NCBI RefSeq assembly: GCF_012271765.1
Contig: NZ_VRKO01000005.1
Coordinates: 124,001 to 188,000 of the forward strand
Direction of reading: 5' to 3'
DNA length: 64,000 nucleotides
Source of the DNA: Erwinia rhapontici
Lineage (GTDB): Bacteria > Pseudomonadota > Gammaproteobacteria > Enterobacterales > Enterobacteriaceae
The notes beneath the pieces were generated by a model, which worked only from the letters and a program-made list of their open reading frames with translations, was not told where the DNA came from and ran no database searches. Within the stretch, counting starts at the first letter, position 1. Each line of letters begins with the position of its first letter. Of this stretch, positions 10,144 to 19,474 are shown piece by piece. Both the position numbers and the translations under genes were made by a program.

Positions 10144-11439
10144 CTACAGCACCTGCGTCCTTTCCAGCAGCTGCGGCACCAGCGACAGCAGATACAAAAT
10201 CAACCCAATCACCCCACCGACTAACGTGCCGTTAATGCGGATACGCTGCAAATCCTTGCCGATATTCAGCTCCACCTGATGCGACATATCTGCCGCGTCC
10301 CAGCTCTTCACCGTATCGCTGATATGACGGCTGAGAAACGCCGAGAACTCCGGTGCCACATTGCTGGCGGCCTCTTCCATGTGCTGGTTGAGAGAGTTGC
10401 GCAGCGGCTCATCCTGCATCAGGGTTTCGCCGAACCACTGCCCGGCAGCACTCACTTTGGCGTGCAGCGTGGAGTCGGGGCGCTCCAGATCGTCTTTCAG
10501 CCAGCCACGCAAATCATTCCACAGCTGGCCGATATAGCGGTTCAACGTCTCATCCTGCTTCAGATATGCTTTAATCTCTTCCGCTTTCTCCGCCATCTCC
10601 GGGTCGTTACGCAGGCGGGTAATCAGCCGCTGCACGGCGCGGTTAAAGCCCTGGCGCAGCTGGTGGGCATCATCGTGTTCAATCTCGGTAAGGATCGACT
10701 GCACCGCATTGGCCGCCAGCTCGGCGCTTTTCTCTCCCAGCCACTCGCTCGGCAGCATCTTCTCCTTCAGCGGATGCTCGCGCTTCAGCCAGCTCACCAC
10801 CTGATGAGCGATAAACTCATGCGTGCCGGGTTTGTTCACCAGTTGCAGGATCTGCGCCAGCGCATCGTCCAGCAGCTGCTGATGGCGGTTATTCTTCGTC
10901 AGACTTTCGAGGATCATGGCCGCCGACTGGCTGAGATCCACTTTATCGATCGCTTTGTGGATCGCCCGGCGCATAAACCCCTGAATACGCTGATCGTCGG
11001 CCAGATCGAGAAAGCCGCGCACGGTTTTCAGCACCATCCCGCTCAGGCGGGCGGCGTTGTCCGGGTGGCTCAGCCAGTTAGCAATAATCTGCGCCGGATT
11101 ATGGCGGCGGATCAGCGCCAGCAGCGAATCGGTATTGAGGAATTTGTCCTGCACGAACAGGGCGAGATTGTCGGCGATACGATCCTTATTACGCGGGATA
11201 ATCGCCGTATGACGGCCCGCCAGAGGGATCGGCACCCGGCGGAACAGCGCGCTGACCGCGAACCAGTCCGCCAGTGCCCCGACCATCGACGCCTCTGCCA
11301 CCGCTTTCAGCCCGGCGACCCAGGGATTGGGCGGCCAGTACAGCGGCCAGAGAATGGTGGCGATAAACAACAGCGCCGCACCGACCAGCAACAGCAGCGG
11401 CAGGCGCTTCGCCCGGATTAACTCACGTTCCTTATCCAT
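10144..11439 (-). CDS. yjiN: DUF445 family membrane protein YjiN
   Basis: DUF445 protein, 431 residues, closely resembling E. coli YjiN (426 residues) along its whole length. The N-terminus has two hydrophobic helices ([19 protein letters not shown] and a second around [19 protein letters not shown]) and the C-terminus has one ([19 protein letters not shown]). The long helical middle carries the family motifs [23 protein letters not shown] (quoted here in part) and [15 protein letters not shown]. Its function is not established. It lies 7 bp downstream of yjgR on the same strand, so the two are probably cotranscribed. In E. coli yjiN is elsewhere, so this adjacency is specific to this lineage. 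Confidence 0.9.
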   Translation of the reverse strand: MDKERELIRAKRLPLLLLVGAALLFIATILWPLYWPPNPWVAGLKAVAEASMVGALADWFAVSALFRRVPIPLAGRHTAIIPRNKDRIADNLALFVQDKFLNTDSLLALIRRHNPAQIIANWLSHPDNAARLSGMVLKTVRGFLDLADDQRIQGFMRRAIHKAIDKVDLSQSAAMILESLTKNNRHQQLLDDALAQILQLVNKPGTHEFIAHQVVSWLKREHPLKEKMLPSEWLGEKSAELAANAVQSILTEIEHDDAHQLRQGFNRAVQRLITRLRNDPEMAEKAEEIKAYLKQDETLNRYIGQLWNDLRGWLKDDLERPDSTLHAKVSAAGQWFGETLMQDEPLRNSLNQHMEEAASNVAPEFSAFLSRHISDTVKSWDAADMSHQVELNIGKDLQRIRINGTLVGGVIGLILYLLSLVPQLLERTQVL

Positions 11440-11446
11440 AAACCCC

Positions 11447-12949
11447 TTATCGTTTCCTTCCGCCCATAATGCTGCCTAACACACCACGGATGATTTGATT
11501 GGTGATTTGCCGCGCTGCGCTTTTGGCCACGCTCTGCACCACGCCATCGTGCTTGCCGCCGCGCGGCCCGGTGGTGCCGAACAGAATGTCCTTCAGCCCG
11601 CCGAGAATACCGTTATCCACCGCCACGTTCTCGCCTTTAGCTGCGGGAGCGCTGGCGGTGTTCGTGGCGTTCTGTATCCCTTTTTGCAGCATCTCGTAAG
11701 CGGATTCGCGATCGACAGCTTCTTCATATTTGCCGGAGAGGGATGAGTGGTTAATCAGCCCGTTACGCTCGTCGTCGGTCACCGGGCCCATGCGGGAACC
11801 GGGGGCAATGACCATCGCACGCTGCACCACAGAGGGGCTGCCTTTCTCATCGAGGAAGGAGATCAGCGCTTCACCGGTGCCGAGCTCCTGAATGGCCGTC
11901 ACGGTATCAAACGCCGGGTTGGCGCGCATGGTCTGCGCCGCCACCTTGACCGCCTTCTGGTCTTTCGGGGTAAAGGCACGCAGGGCATGCTGCACGCGGT
12001 TACCCAACTGGCCGAGCACCGCATCCGGCACGTCCGACGGGTTCTGCGAGACAAACCACACGCCCACGCCTTTCGAGCGGATCAGTCGGATCACCTGCTC
12101 GATCTTATCCAGCAGCACTGCGGGCGCATCGTCAAACAGCAGATGCGCCTCATCAAAGAAGAACACCAGTTTCGGCTTCTCCAGATCGCCCGCCTCCGGC
12201 AGTTGCTCATACAGCTCCGACAGCAGCCACAGCAGGCTGGTGGCGTACAGTTTTGGCATCTGGTACAGCTTCTCCGACGCGAGGATGTTGATTATCCCTT
12301 TGCCGTTCTCATCGGTGCGCATCCAGTCTTTGATATCCAGCATCGGTTCGCCAAAGAAGTATTCCGCTCCCTGCTGCTCCAGCGACAGCAGCCCGCGCTG
12401 GATGGCGCCCACCGAGGCGCTGTTGATATTGCCGTACTGGGTCTGGAACGCTTTGGCGTTCTCGCCGATATACTGCGTGGCGGCGCGCAGATCCTTAAAA
12501 TCGAGCAGCAGCAGGCCCTGGTCATCGGCCACACGGAAGATAATCTGCAATACGCCGCTCTGTACGTCGTTCAGATTCAGCAGGCGTGCCAGCAGCAGTG
12601 GCCCGAGGTCCGATACCGTGGCGCGCACCGGGTGGCCGCGTTCGCCAAAGATATCCCACAGCGCCACCGGATTCCCCTGCGGTGACCAGTCCGTGACGCC
12701 AATTTTTGCCAGACGGGCGAGCAGTTTCTCTGACTCGGTCCCGGCTTTGGCAACCCCGGTTAAATCACCTTTCACATCGGCCATAAACACCGGCACGCCG
12801 ATATTTGAGAAGCTCTCCGCCAGCTTTTGCAGCGTGACGGTTTTACCGGTGCCGGTAGCACCCGTAATCAGCCCGTGGCGGTTCGCCATCGCGGGCAGCA
12901 AATGCAGTTGTTGTTCCGTGGTCTGAGCAATCAGCAGCGGCTCGGTCAT
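11447..12949 (-). CDS. yjgR: YjgR family HerA-like P-loop ATPase
   Basis: HerA/FtsK-superfamily NTPase of DUF853 type. It is 500 residues, the length of E. coli YjgR. Walker A is GATGTGKT (residues 30-37) and Walker B is in [11 protein letters not shown]. The start at 12949 ([13 protein letters not shown]) was chosen because it matches the E. coli N-terminus; the reading frame runs about 196 codons further upstream through sequence unlike the family. The C-terminus is basic (SIMGGRKR). The function is unverified; HerA-like pumps usually act on DNA ends. In E. coli yjgR lies in the same neighbourhood close to leuX. Confidence 0.93.
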   Translation of the reverse strand: MTEPLLIAQTTEQQLHLLPAMANRHGLITGATGTGKTVTLQKLAESFSNIGVPVFMADVKGDLTGVAKAGTESEKLLARLAKIGVTDWSPQGNPVALWDIFGERGHPVRATVSDLGPLLLARLLNLNDVQSGVLQIIFRVADDQGLLLLDFKDLRAATQYIGENAKAFQTQYGNINSASVGAIQRGLLSLEQQGAEYFFGEPMLDIKDWMRTDENGKGIINILASEKLYQMPKLYATSLLWLLSELYEQLPEAGDLEKPKLVFFFDEAHLLFDDAPAVLLDKIEQVIRLIRSKGVGVWFVSQNPSDVPDAVLGQLGNRVQHALRAFTPKDQKAVKVAAQTMRANPAFDTVTAIQELGTGEALISFLDEKGSPSVVQRAMVIAPGSRMGPVTDDERNGLINHSSLSGKYEEAVDRESAYEMLQKGIQNATNTASAPAAKGENVAVDNGILGGLKDILFGTTGPRGGKHDGVVQSVAKSAARQITNQIIRGVLGSIMGGRKR

Positions 12950-13079
12950 CGTCAACGGTCCCTTTGGTGGTAAGACGGAGAATATTTTGTAAGCATAGCA
13001 GGCCTCTCCGTCAATTACGGCTTGCCAGTTAATGTCCACTCTCAGTAAGTTAGACGATATTACATGATGGAGGTGGAAG

Positions 13080-13700
13080 ATGGATGCAGCAGTACTTTCA
13101 GTGATTTCAATCGGCGGTGCGCTGGCGCTGGGTGCCATCAGTCCGGGACCGAGCTTTATTCTGGTGGCGCGTACCGCTGTTGCCTCCTCACGCCGTGCCG
13201 GCATCGGTGCCGCGCTGGGCATGGGCGCGGGTAGCCTGATCTTCGCCATTATCGCCCTGATGGGGCTGCATACGCTGTTAAATGCCGTGCCTGTGCTGTG
13301 GCTGACGCTGAAGACGGCGGGGGGCCTGTACCTGCTGTGGATGGCGTACAAGATGTTTCGCGGTGCCCGCGAACCGCTGGTGCTGGACCTGCCAGGCAGC
13401 AACGGTAAAACGCTGAAGCGCGCCTTTCTCACCGCCTTTACCACCCAGATCAGGAATCCTAAAACCGCGATGGTGTTCGCCGGGGTGTTTGCCGCGCTGC
13501 TGCCTGCCCATGTGAGCAGCGGCATGCTGATTGCCATCCCGCTGGTGGCGATGATGGTGGATGGCCTGTGGTATCTGTTTGTGGCTTATGCGCTGTCGTC
13601 ACGCGGGCCGCGCAACACCTATCTGCGCTTTAAAGCTCCGCTCGACCGTCTAGGGGGCGGCGTGATGGCGCTGCTGGGTATTCGGCTGATTGTAAAATAA
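13080..13700 (+). CDS. LysE/RhtB family amino-acid exporter
   Basis: Inner-membrane efflux protein of the LysE/RhtB superfamily, 206 residues with about six hydrophobic helices. Family hallmarks are the N-terminal [17 protein letters not shown] segment (the G-x-x-x-G-P-x-x-x loop) and [19 protein letters not shown]. Members export amino acids such as threonine, homoserine, lysine or leucine; the substrate cannot be told from sequence. A strong ribosome-binding site (GGAGGTGG) lies just before the ATG. It stands alone, divergent from yjgR. Confidence 0.88.
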   Translation: MDAAVLSVISIGGALALGAISPGPSFILVARTAVASSRRAGIGAALGMGAGSLIFAIIALMGLHTLLNAVPVLWLTLKTAGGLYLLWMAYKMFRGAREPLVLDLPGSNGKTLKRAFLTAFTTQIRNPKTAMVFAGVFAALLPAHVSSGMLIAIPLVAMMVDGLWYLFVAYALSSRGPRNTYLRFKAPLDRLGGGVMALLGIRLIVK

Positions 13701-13723
13701 AAAAAGGCCACACAACGGTGGCC
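13698..13723 (-). terminator. Rho-independent terminator of the yjjA-like gene
   Basis: On the minus strand GGCCACCGTTGTGTGGCC forms a stem-loop and is followed by seven or more T residues. It sits just after a second GC-rich hairpin (about 13735-13762) downstream of the yjjA-like stop and abuts the 3' end of the LysE gene on the other strand. Confidence 0.8.
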
Positions 13724-13772
13724 GGGGGGAAGAAGGCGGCAAGGGGACAGCCCTGCCGCCTTAAGAGAGAGA

Positions 13773-14291
13773 TTACGAGATAAACTGTTTGCCCTGTTTC
13801 AGCACCAGATCACAGGCTTTGGTTTTCACCTTCTTGCCGATGGCGGTATCACCCAGCGATTTCAGGTTCACCTGCTGATTGTTGCCGGTGTTCAGCAGAC
13901 CCATCAGGCCCTGCTTATAGTCGGTAGTTTCCTGCTGCTTCTGCGTATCCGCCAGCCCCAGCTTACCGAGCAGTTTGTCTTTCACCGATGACACATTGTT
14001 ATCGACAATATTGTTTTTCACACAGTACTCCAGCACACCCGCCGCATTGGTCATGGTGCCTGCGCTGAGCGACTGGCTGCCGCCGTTCAGTAACCCGGTC
14101 AACGCACCCAGCGAGTTACCCGTAGGCGCTGCGTTAGCACCGGAGGTATTGGTGGTGGTGCTGCTGTTGTTCTGGCCCAGCGCGCTGGCGGCTGAGTTAA
14201 GCTGATCCTGCCAGCTGGCGGCACCCGCCGTGGCGCTGAACAGTGCGGTGGTCACTGAACCTGCCAGAACCCATTTCATTGCTGCTTTCAT
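13773..14291 (-). CDS. yjjA: DUF2501 (YjjA-like) exported protein
   Basis: Small secreted or periplasmic protein of the DUF2501 family (YjjA in E. coli). With the start at 14291 (MKAAMKWVLAGSVTTALFSA) it is 172 residues; AGGG lies 6-7 bases upstream and a signal peptide ends near TAGAAS. A second methionine four codons later is also possible. The mature part has an Asn/Ser/Thr-rich low-complexity stretch (residues 35-55) and a conserved C-terminal half (LEYCVKNNIVDN, VKDKLLGKLGL, CDLVLKQGKQFI) with two cysteines. The role is unknown. The reading frame extends upstream of the signal peptide, but that extension is arginine-rich and not credible. Confidence 0.82.
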   Translation of the reverse strand: MKAAMKWVLAGSVTTALFSATAGAASWQDQLNSAASALGQNNSSTTTNTSGANAAPTGNSLGALTGLLNGGSQSLSAGTMTNAAGVLEYCVKNNIVDNNVSSVKDKLLGKLGLADTQKQQETTDYKQGLMGLLNTGNNQQVNLKSLGDTAIGKKVKTKACDLVLKQGKQFIS

Positions 14292-14542
14292 TGTTAGCCC
14301 TATTCGATGTGATGTGACGCACGCCGCCCTCCTGGCCACGCGCTGATATCTGATTGTTCCGACTGCCGGAGAGCGGGTGAGTTCCACCGCACAGCGCCGT
14401 ACAGCCATTATGGTCCAGGGTTTAAGAATTATCTGCACTGAAACATCACAGGGGCAGGGTATGCCCACGCCCGAACGGGATATCAATCGCTGGCCCGGCG
14501 CACGTTTTTTCAGCACTCAGACGCAGACCCTGCGGAATAGGG

Positions 14543-14570
14543 TTGCGTATGCAGGCGGTAACGGTATAAT
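14543..14570 (+). promoter_or_regulatory. Sigma-70 promoter of the tRNA-Leu gene
   Basis: TTGCGT at 14543-14548 and a perfect TATAAT at 14565-14570 are separated by 16 bp. The predicted start point is about 20 bp before the tRNA. Confidence 0.75.
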
Positions 14571-14598
14571 CCACAACGTTTTCCGCATACCCTTCAGT

Positions 14599-14683
14599 GC
14601 CGAAGTGGCGAAATCGGTAGACGCAGTTGATTCAAAATCAACCATCGAGAGATGTGCCGGTTCGATTCCGGCCTTCGGCACCA
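14599..14683 (+). tRNA. leuX: tRNA-Leu (anticodon CAA)
   Basis: An 85-base class II tRNA with encoded CCA. The acceptor stem is GCCGAAG/CTTCGGC, the anticodon loop reads GATTCAAAATC with anticodon CAA, a variable arm is present and the T-arm is GTTCGATTCC. It is nearly identical to E. coli leuX and occupies the same position relative to yjgR. leuX is a well-known attachment site for P4-type integrases, and an integrase gene begins 160 bp downstream. The likely attL is the 3' end of this gene (about 14661-14683). I did not find a second copy of that end in the window. Confidence 0.98.
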
Positions 14684-14726
14684 TAAGTATGTTTGAGAAC
14701 GTCCGTAACAGTACGTAAGTTACTGA

Positions 14727-14751
14727 AAAAAAGCCGAAAGGCTTTTTTTTT
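14727..14751 (+). terminator. Terminator after leuX
   Basis: The hairpin AAAAAGCC-GAAA-GGCTTTTT is followed by further T residues, 44 bp after the tRNA. It is a textbook Rho-independent terminator and separates leuX transcription from the integrase. Confidence 0.88.
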
Positions 14752-14845
14752 GCTCCAAATTCGTCCGGGTACATCCGTTGCAATCCGGGCATCGCTGGGG
14801 GCATAATTGGGGGCATCCTCACTTCGATAGAAAATGTGCCCCTAA

Positions 14846-16114
14846 ATGAAGCTGAACGCCCGCCAGGTCGAAACCGCAAAACCCAAAGAAAAAAACTATA
14901 AAATGGCCGACGGCGGCGGTTTGTATCTTGAGGTGTCCACCAAAGGATCTAAATACTGGCGCATGAAGTACCGGCGTCCCGCTGACAAAAAAGAAGACCG
15001 TCTGGCGTTTGGTGTCTGGCCGACAGTCACGCTTGCTGAGGCACGCGTTAAGCGTGAAGAAGCTAAAAAGCAGTTAGGGCAGGGGATAGACCCCAAAGCC
15101 GAAAATAAAGAAGCGCAAGCCGAATCATCAGGGGCATACACCTTTGAAACTATTGCCCGTGAATGGCATGAGAGCAATAAGCGCTGGAGTGATGACCATC
15201 GTGCCAGGATACTGCGCTACCTTGAGCTGTATATCTTCCCTCATATTGGTTCGGCAGATATCAGGAAGTTGAAAACCAGTCAGCTACTTGCACCAATCAA
15301 AACAGTAGATGCCAGTGGCAGGCATGATGTAGCTCAACGTCTTCAGCAACGTGTCACGGCTGTTATGCGTTATGCGGTGCAGAATGATTACATCGATTCT
15401 AATCCTGCGGTTGATATGGCTGGTGCTCTCTCTACGACAAAAGCCCGGCATTATCCTGCACTGCCCTTTAGCCGTTTCCCGGAGTTTCTGGAGCGCCTCG
15501 CTGCATACCGAGGCCGACTGATCACACGTATCGCGGTTGAGTTTTCACTACTGACGTTTGTCCGTTCCAGTGAATTACGTTTTGCACGCTGGGATGAATT
15601 CGATTTCGAAAAATCTCTCTGGCGCATCCCGGCGAAGCGAGAAGAGATAAAAGGCGTCCGTTACTCGTACCGTGGTATGAAGATGAAAGAGGAACATATC
15701 GTTCCGCTTAGTCGTCAGGCACTAACCTTGCTGGAGCGCCTGAAGCAGCTGAGCGGTGATAATGAACGCTTGTTTCCTGGGGATCACGACCCTAAGAAAG
15801 TCATGAGTGAAAACACAGTCAACAACGCTTTGCGCGCTATGGGCTATGACACCAAGATAGAGGTTTGCGGGCATGGCTTCAGGACAATGGCACGTGGGGC
15901 GATGGGGGAGTCTGGATTGTGGAGTGACGATGCGATAGAGCGGCAGTTGAGCCATACAGAACGTAATAACGTGAGGGCTGCTTATATTCATACTTCGGAA
16001 CATCTGGATGAGCGTAGATTGATGGTGCAATGGTGGGCTGATTATCTTGACGCTAATAGTAAATTCACCATAACACCATATGATTTCGCAAAGATGAATA
16101 GTATTAAAAATTAG
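14846..16114 (+). CDS. P4-type tyrosine integrase
   Basis: Site-specific tyrosine recombinase of 422 residues. The N-terminal DUF4102-type arm-binding domain (MKLNARQVETAKPKEKNYKM then DGGGLYLEV) is followed by a core-binding domain and the catalytic domain. Catalytic residues are visible: Arg245 (in VRSSELRFARW), His343 and Arg346 (HGFR), His370 (QLSHTERN) and the nucleophile Tyr380 (RAAYIHT). The gene is intact, next to leuX and directed away from it, as in P4-like satellites and leuX pathogenicity islands. It presumably inserts or excises the island that follows. No clear ribosome-binding site precedes the ATG. Confidence 0.95.
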   Translation: MKLNARQVETAKPKEKNYKMADGGGLYLEVSTKGSKYWRMKYRRPADKKEDRLAFGVWPTVTLAEARVKREEAKKQLGQGIDPKAENKEAQAESSGAYTFETIAREWHESNKRWSDDHRARILRYLELYIFPHIGSADIRKLKTSQLLAPIKTVDASGRHDVAQRLQQRVTAVMRYAVQNDYIDSNPAVDMAGALSTTKARHYPALPFSRFPEFLERLAAYRGRLITRIAVEFSLLTFVRSSELRFARWDEFDFEKSLWRIPAKREEIKGVRYSYRGMKMKEEHIVPLSRQALTLLERLKQLSGDNERLFPGDHDPKKVMSENTVNNALRAMGYDTKIEVCGHGFRTMARGAMGESGLWSDDAIERQLSHTERNNVRAAYIHTSEHLDERRLMVQWWADYLDANSKFTITPYDFAKMNSIKN

Positions 16115-16128
16115 CTTATAAATTTACC

Positions 16129-16156
16129 CCCCCCTCTTAAAGGGGGAGTTTTTTTT
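16129..16156 (+). terminator. Terminator between integrase and PHP-ATPase gene
   Basis: CCCCCT (16130-16135) pairs with AGGGGG (16141-16146) and is followed by a T-run, in the 42-bp gap between two converging genes. It should terminate integrase transcription. Confidence 0.75.
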
Positions 16157-18910
16157 CTAAGCAGTCACAATTCTTCTGTAGCGCTGACTAAATGCGTCTT
16201 TACCACCTTCCATAATATCACAGATGTTTTGTCTCACTTCACGATCCTGTAGACCTCCTAAAGATAGGAAATCTGTTGTTCCTGATTGCTGACTCAAGGA
16301 AATTACTAATTCAGAGTCACCATTAACAACTATGTTTGGATTGTGAGTGATAATTATTATTTGCCTTTTGTTTTTGCTTTCTTTGATTTTTTTAACAATA
16401 AGCTCATAAACCAATTGATTATCTAAGTCATCTTCAGGTTGATCAAGAATTATCGGGTCATCTCCATAAGATAGCAAAAATGCTAGGACGGTCGCTGCTT
16501 TTTGTCCTGCAGAACCTTGTGACAAGTCCTTGAATCGTCTACCATCATTATATTTTACGGTAATAGCATCACTTGGGAACCAGCAAATTAGAGAAGTTTT
16601 TACTTCGTCGGTTAGATCATTTTTAAAATCAGAAAATCGTTTGCTCAACCTAACATTAAGTATTGTATTTGAATCCTTGTTGAGAAATTCATTTTTTAAA
16701 ACTTGTGTCTTTTGGGTTATCGCATCCATGTCTTCAGAGATTTCTTTTATCTGTGCGTTAAAGATATTCAGGAATCCATTGTTATCTTCATTGTAAATTT
16801 CGTTGCTGAAAGTAGAGTCTTTTTTGTCAATGGCATTTCTGAAACTACTTTCTAAGAATTGTTTATCTCCACAGAAATCAATGCTAACGTTAAAGTTAGT
16901 ATTGTTATTATTTATTTCAACTAGGAATTGTCTTCTGCGAGAAGTGAGCTCTTTTCGTAGTTCCACTAATTTTTTATAACTTTCAGTTATTGCAGATTTT
17001 TTTGTTTCAATGGTTTTTTCATCAACTTCGATTTTATCTAATCTTTCCTTAATTTGATTTCTTGTGGTGATGAGTGCTTCATATTCACTGGGGTTTTTTA
17101 CGCCGCTAGCTTGCAAGGTAGATATTAAATTAGTATGTTGAGTTTGGTGGGTGGAGATATCTTGCTTCAGAGGTGATGAATCAAACCATTGAATTAAATC
17201 TCTGGCTTCTTTTATTATTTCATCGGCAATCACACTAAATTCTGTAATAGAGTTATCAATTTTTTGCTGGAGAGTAGTTATTTTATTTTGAGCTTCAATC
17301 TCATTGTAAGTGCTAAAGAGTACGTTATCATTAATAAACGATTTGGGTTTTGTTAATTCAATATTATTTATTAGGTTTTCGAAAAATTCAACGTTCTTTG
17401 ATGTGAAGTGGTTGATTGTATTTACTTGACTTAATGTTCTTTGATAAGTTGCTAAAATAGAAGCATGACTAGATCTTTCAATAGAGGCTATCTTTTGACT
17501 CACATCATTTAACTGACCAGTTAAATTTGTTTTAGTTAATATATTGGTTCTGAGATCTTTAACATCCTTTCTTAATTGTGATAGTGTATTGCATTCAATG
17601 CCCCAATTATATTTCCAATCATTTATATTGACAATGTGAGATTCGTCAATGAGATTTAAAAGATAGTTTGGAGAGCGTGAAATTTCATAAATTTGCTTTT
17701 GGCTAAATATTTTAACAGGAAATCTAGATATTACATTCCCTTCTTCTAAGAGAGTGTTATTTCCGTCTATTCTATTTATAAGTACTTTTGGAACGGAATA
17801 TTTCCAATCTAATAAGTATTTGTTTTCTCCTTTTAGATATTCAATTTGAATGCTGCTTTCATCAAGAAAGACTCCATCATCTTCTCTGCTTCTGGCCTTT
17901 TTCGCAAGATTAATATACGAGTTGTACATCTCTCTATTAGATGAGAGTTGCTCAAGCTCATTTTCCCTCCCTAATGCTGTTCTGATAAACTCTAAGATGG
18001 TCGATTTGCCACTACCTCTACCACCAATAATGCAGTTTAGCCATGGGTGAAATTCAATTTGAAATTCCTTATTTCTTCCGCAATATTTTGTTTTGTTAAC
18101 TTTTATTGAAGTGATTCTATTTTCGGCAAAGATGTTAGGTGAGCCTGGGAATTGATCAGATCTTTTTAATGAGTCGCCACCATCAAATAATGCTAGTTTT
18201 AAACCATCTATAGATGGTATCCCCATTTTAATCCACGTAAATGCTCTACCGACTGTGTTTGGATGATGAGAATCAGAACCAAGTACTTCAGGGAGGCCTG
18301 TGTTAAGTGAAGTATATCCATTTAATGGGCTTGAGTTTGGTTGGATAGCTTCATACTCAGCATGTGTTTTAATTATTTCAACTGCTGATGCTTTTGTTAG
18401 TATTTGCTTTAACGTTGCACCTGATGAATGTACCCTACATAGTCCGCTAGGCTTGTCGATATGCGCTGGAATAGCAACGCCGCCACGGTCAATAATAATG
18501 TCAATAACATCCTGTGGACTACTTTGGGTTACTGCGTCACTATCACCTTCCGTCCCTGAGTAATTGGTAGCGCCAATTATTTGAGATATATAACTTGATG
18601 TTTTGTCTGGATCGAATATCCCTAGGATATGTATATTTCCATGAGCTGTAATCTCTATGCTAGGAAATATATAAATAGAGTGACCTTCGCTTCTTAGTAT
18701 TTCAGCTTCAGATTTTAAAATATCGATCCATGAGCCTGTATTGTGATCCGTTACAGCTATACACTCAATACCATGACCTATATAGTCTAAAAGCCACTGC
18801 CTCGGAGTCATAGTCAGCTTTATTTGGTGGTCAGCTTTACCATAGTCCATCGACGCTGGAGTATGGGTATGGAAGTCAAACTTCCACCATTTCGAACCTT
18901 TTGGCTGCAT
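16157..18910 (-). CDS. PHP phosphoesterase fused to SMC/ABC-type ATPase (TrlF-like)
   Basis: A 917-residue two-part protein. Residues 1-250 are a PHP metallophosphoesterase domain: H14 and H16 (FHTHTP), D55-H56 (TDHNTG), E85, H150 (PAHIDKP) and D213-H215 (GSDSHHP) are the expected metal ligands. Residues 280-917 are an SMC/RecF-like ABC ATPase: Walker A GGRGSGKST (296-304), a long helical, probably coiled-coil insert (about 330-780), a GSAGQK signature near 800, Walker B IILDQPEDDLD near 820-830 and an H-loop ITHN at about 856. It resembles proteins I recall as TrlF-family AAA-like ATPases, found in islands and suspected of phage defence. ATP-gated cleavage of a nucleic acid or nucleotide is inferred. 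Its codon use is AT-rich compared with the backbone. Confidence 0.85.
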   Translation of the reverse strand: MQPKGSKWWKFDFHTHTPASMDYGKADHQIKLTMTPRQWLLDYIGHGIECIAVTDHNTGSWIDILKSEAEILRSEGHSIYIFPSIEITAHGNIHILGIFDPDKTSSYISQIIGATNYSGTEGDSDAVTQSSPQDVIDIIIDRGGVAIPAHIDKPSGLCRVHSSGATLKQILTKASAVEIIKTHAEYEAIQPNSSPLNGYTSLNTGLPEVLGSDSHHPNTVGRAFTWIKMGIPSIDGLKLALFDGGDSLKRSDQFPGSPNIFAENRITSIKVNKTKYCGRNKEFQIEFHPWLNCIIGGRGSGKSTILEFIRTALGRENELEQLSSNREMYNSYINLAKKARSREDDGVFLDESSIQIEYLKGENKYLLDWKYSVPKVLINRIDGNNTLLEEGNVISRFPVKIFSQKQIYEISRSPNYLLNLIDESHIVNINDWKYNWGIECNTLSQLRKDVKDLRTNILTKTNLTGQLNDVSQKIASIERSSHASILATYQRTLSQVNTINHFTSKNVEFFENLINNIELTKPKSFINDNVLFSTYNEIEAQNKITTLQQKIDNSITEFSVIADEIIKEARDLIQWFDSSPLKQDISTHQTQHTNLISTLQASGVKNPSEYEALITTRNQIKERLDKIEVDEKTIETKKSAITESYKKLVELRKELTSRRRQFLVEINNNNTNFNVSIDFCGDKQFLESSFRNAIDKKDSTFSNEIYNEDNNGFLNIFNAQIKEISEDMDAITQKTQVLKNEFLNKDSNTILNVRLSKRFSDFKNDLTDEVKTSLICWFPSDAITVKYNDGRRFKDLSQGSAGQKAATVLAFLLSYGDDPIILDQPEDDLDNQLVYELIVKKIKESKNKRQIIIITHNPNIVVNGDSELVISLSQQSGTTDFLSLGGLQDREVRQNICDIMEGGKDAFSQRYRRIVTA

Positions 18911-19474
18911 GAGAATGTCCTTCTTAACTCATTGAAAAAATTGATTAATGGATTTTGGAAAATAGTCTTTTGGCTTGATAATGATTTACTTTAATCTCAT
19001 TTTGAGCATAACTCCTTCTGCTTAAGATTTATAGAGTAATTCGCCTTGAGCGCGCAATGCTACCCCCTCCTCGCCTGCCCGCTTTATCGGTCGCATTTAA
19101 TGCAATTGCATGAGGTCGCTCAGGCCGCACTGTGCCTGCCTTTGCCGGGGGTTAAGTACCCTGCAATCTGCATGCAAATCCATGCACCCTATGCATGCAC
19201 GGCTCTTTACAAAGCGGGCTGGCCAGAAAAAGGGCTTTCGAAGGGCAAACGCCGGGCAAAAAAAAGCCGCTGGGGTGGCAGCGGCATCAGGGATTAATGT
19301 GACCGGAAGGATGAACCATAGCGCCCGATTGTTTGCGCCTTACTCTGCTGCTCTGGAGCCACCGGCAGGGGTTCCTGCAGAGGCGGGCAGGTAATGACCT
19401 TAGTGATGTTTTCAAGCGTCTTGAACGTGCATGAGCAGTCGATGTATTAATTCACGGAGAAAAATGTGCTTCAC
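18911..19474. other. Intergenic island segment with P4-satellite-like remnant
   Basis: This 560-bp gap changes from AT-rich (up to about 19040) to mixed composition. The middle part resembles, from memory, the ash/Icd-like region of P4-type satellites, with many GCATGC and TGCAT motifs (19130-19200) and a GCCGCTGGGGTGGCAGCGGC hairpin at 19266-19285. It looks like vestigial satellite DNA between two defence-like genes. No promoter can be assigned with confidence. Confidence 0.45.
19110..19394 (+). CDS. Possible small P4 ash/Icd-like protein or its remnant
   Basis: A 94-residue frame whose C-terminal half (HARLFTKRAGQKKGF, then a repeated AGQKKA, then MNHSARLF) recalls the Ash/Icd-like small proteins of P4-type satellites. 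It has no good ribosome-binding site, and an overlapping frame of similar length exists, so it may be a decayed piece rather than an expressed gene. The resemblance is from memory and weak. Confidence 0.25.
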   Translation: MRSLRPHCACLCRGLSTLQSACKSMHPMHARLFTKRAGQKKGFRRANAGQKKAAGVAAASGINVTGRMNHSARLFAPYSAALEPPAGVPAEAGR

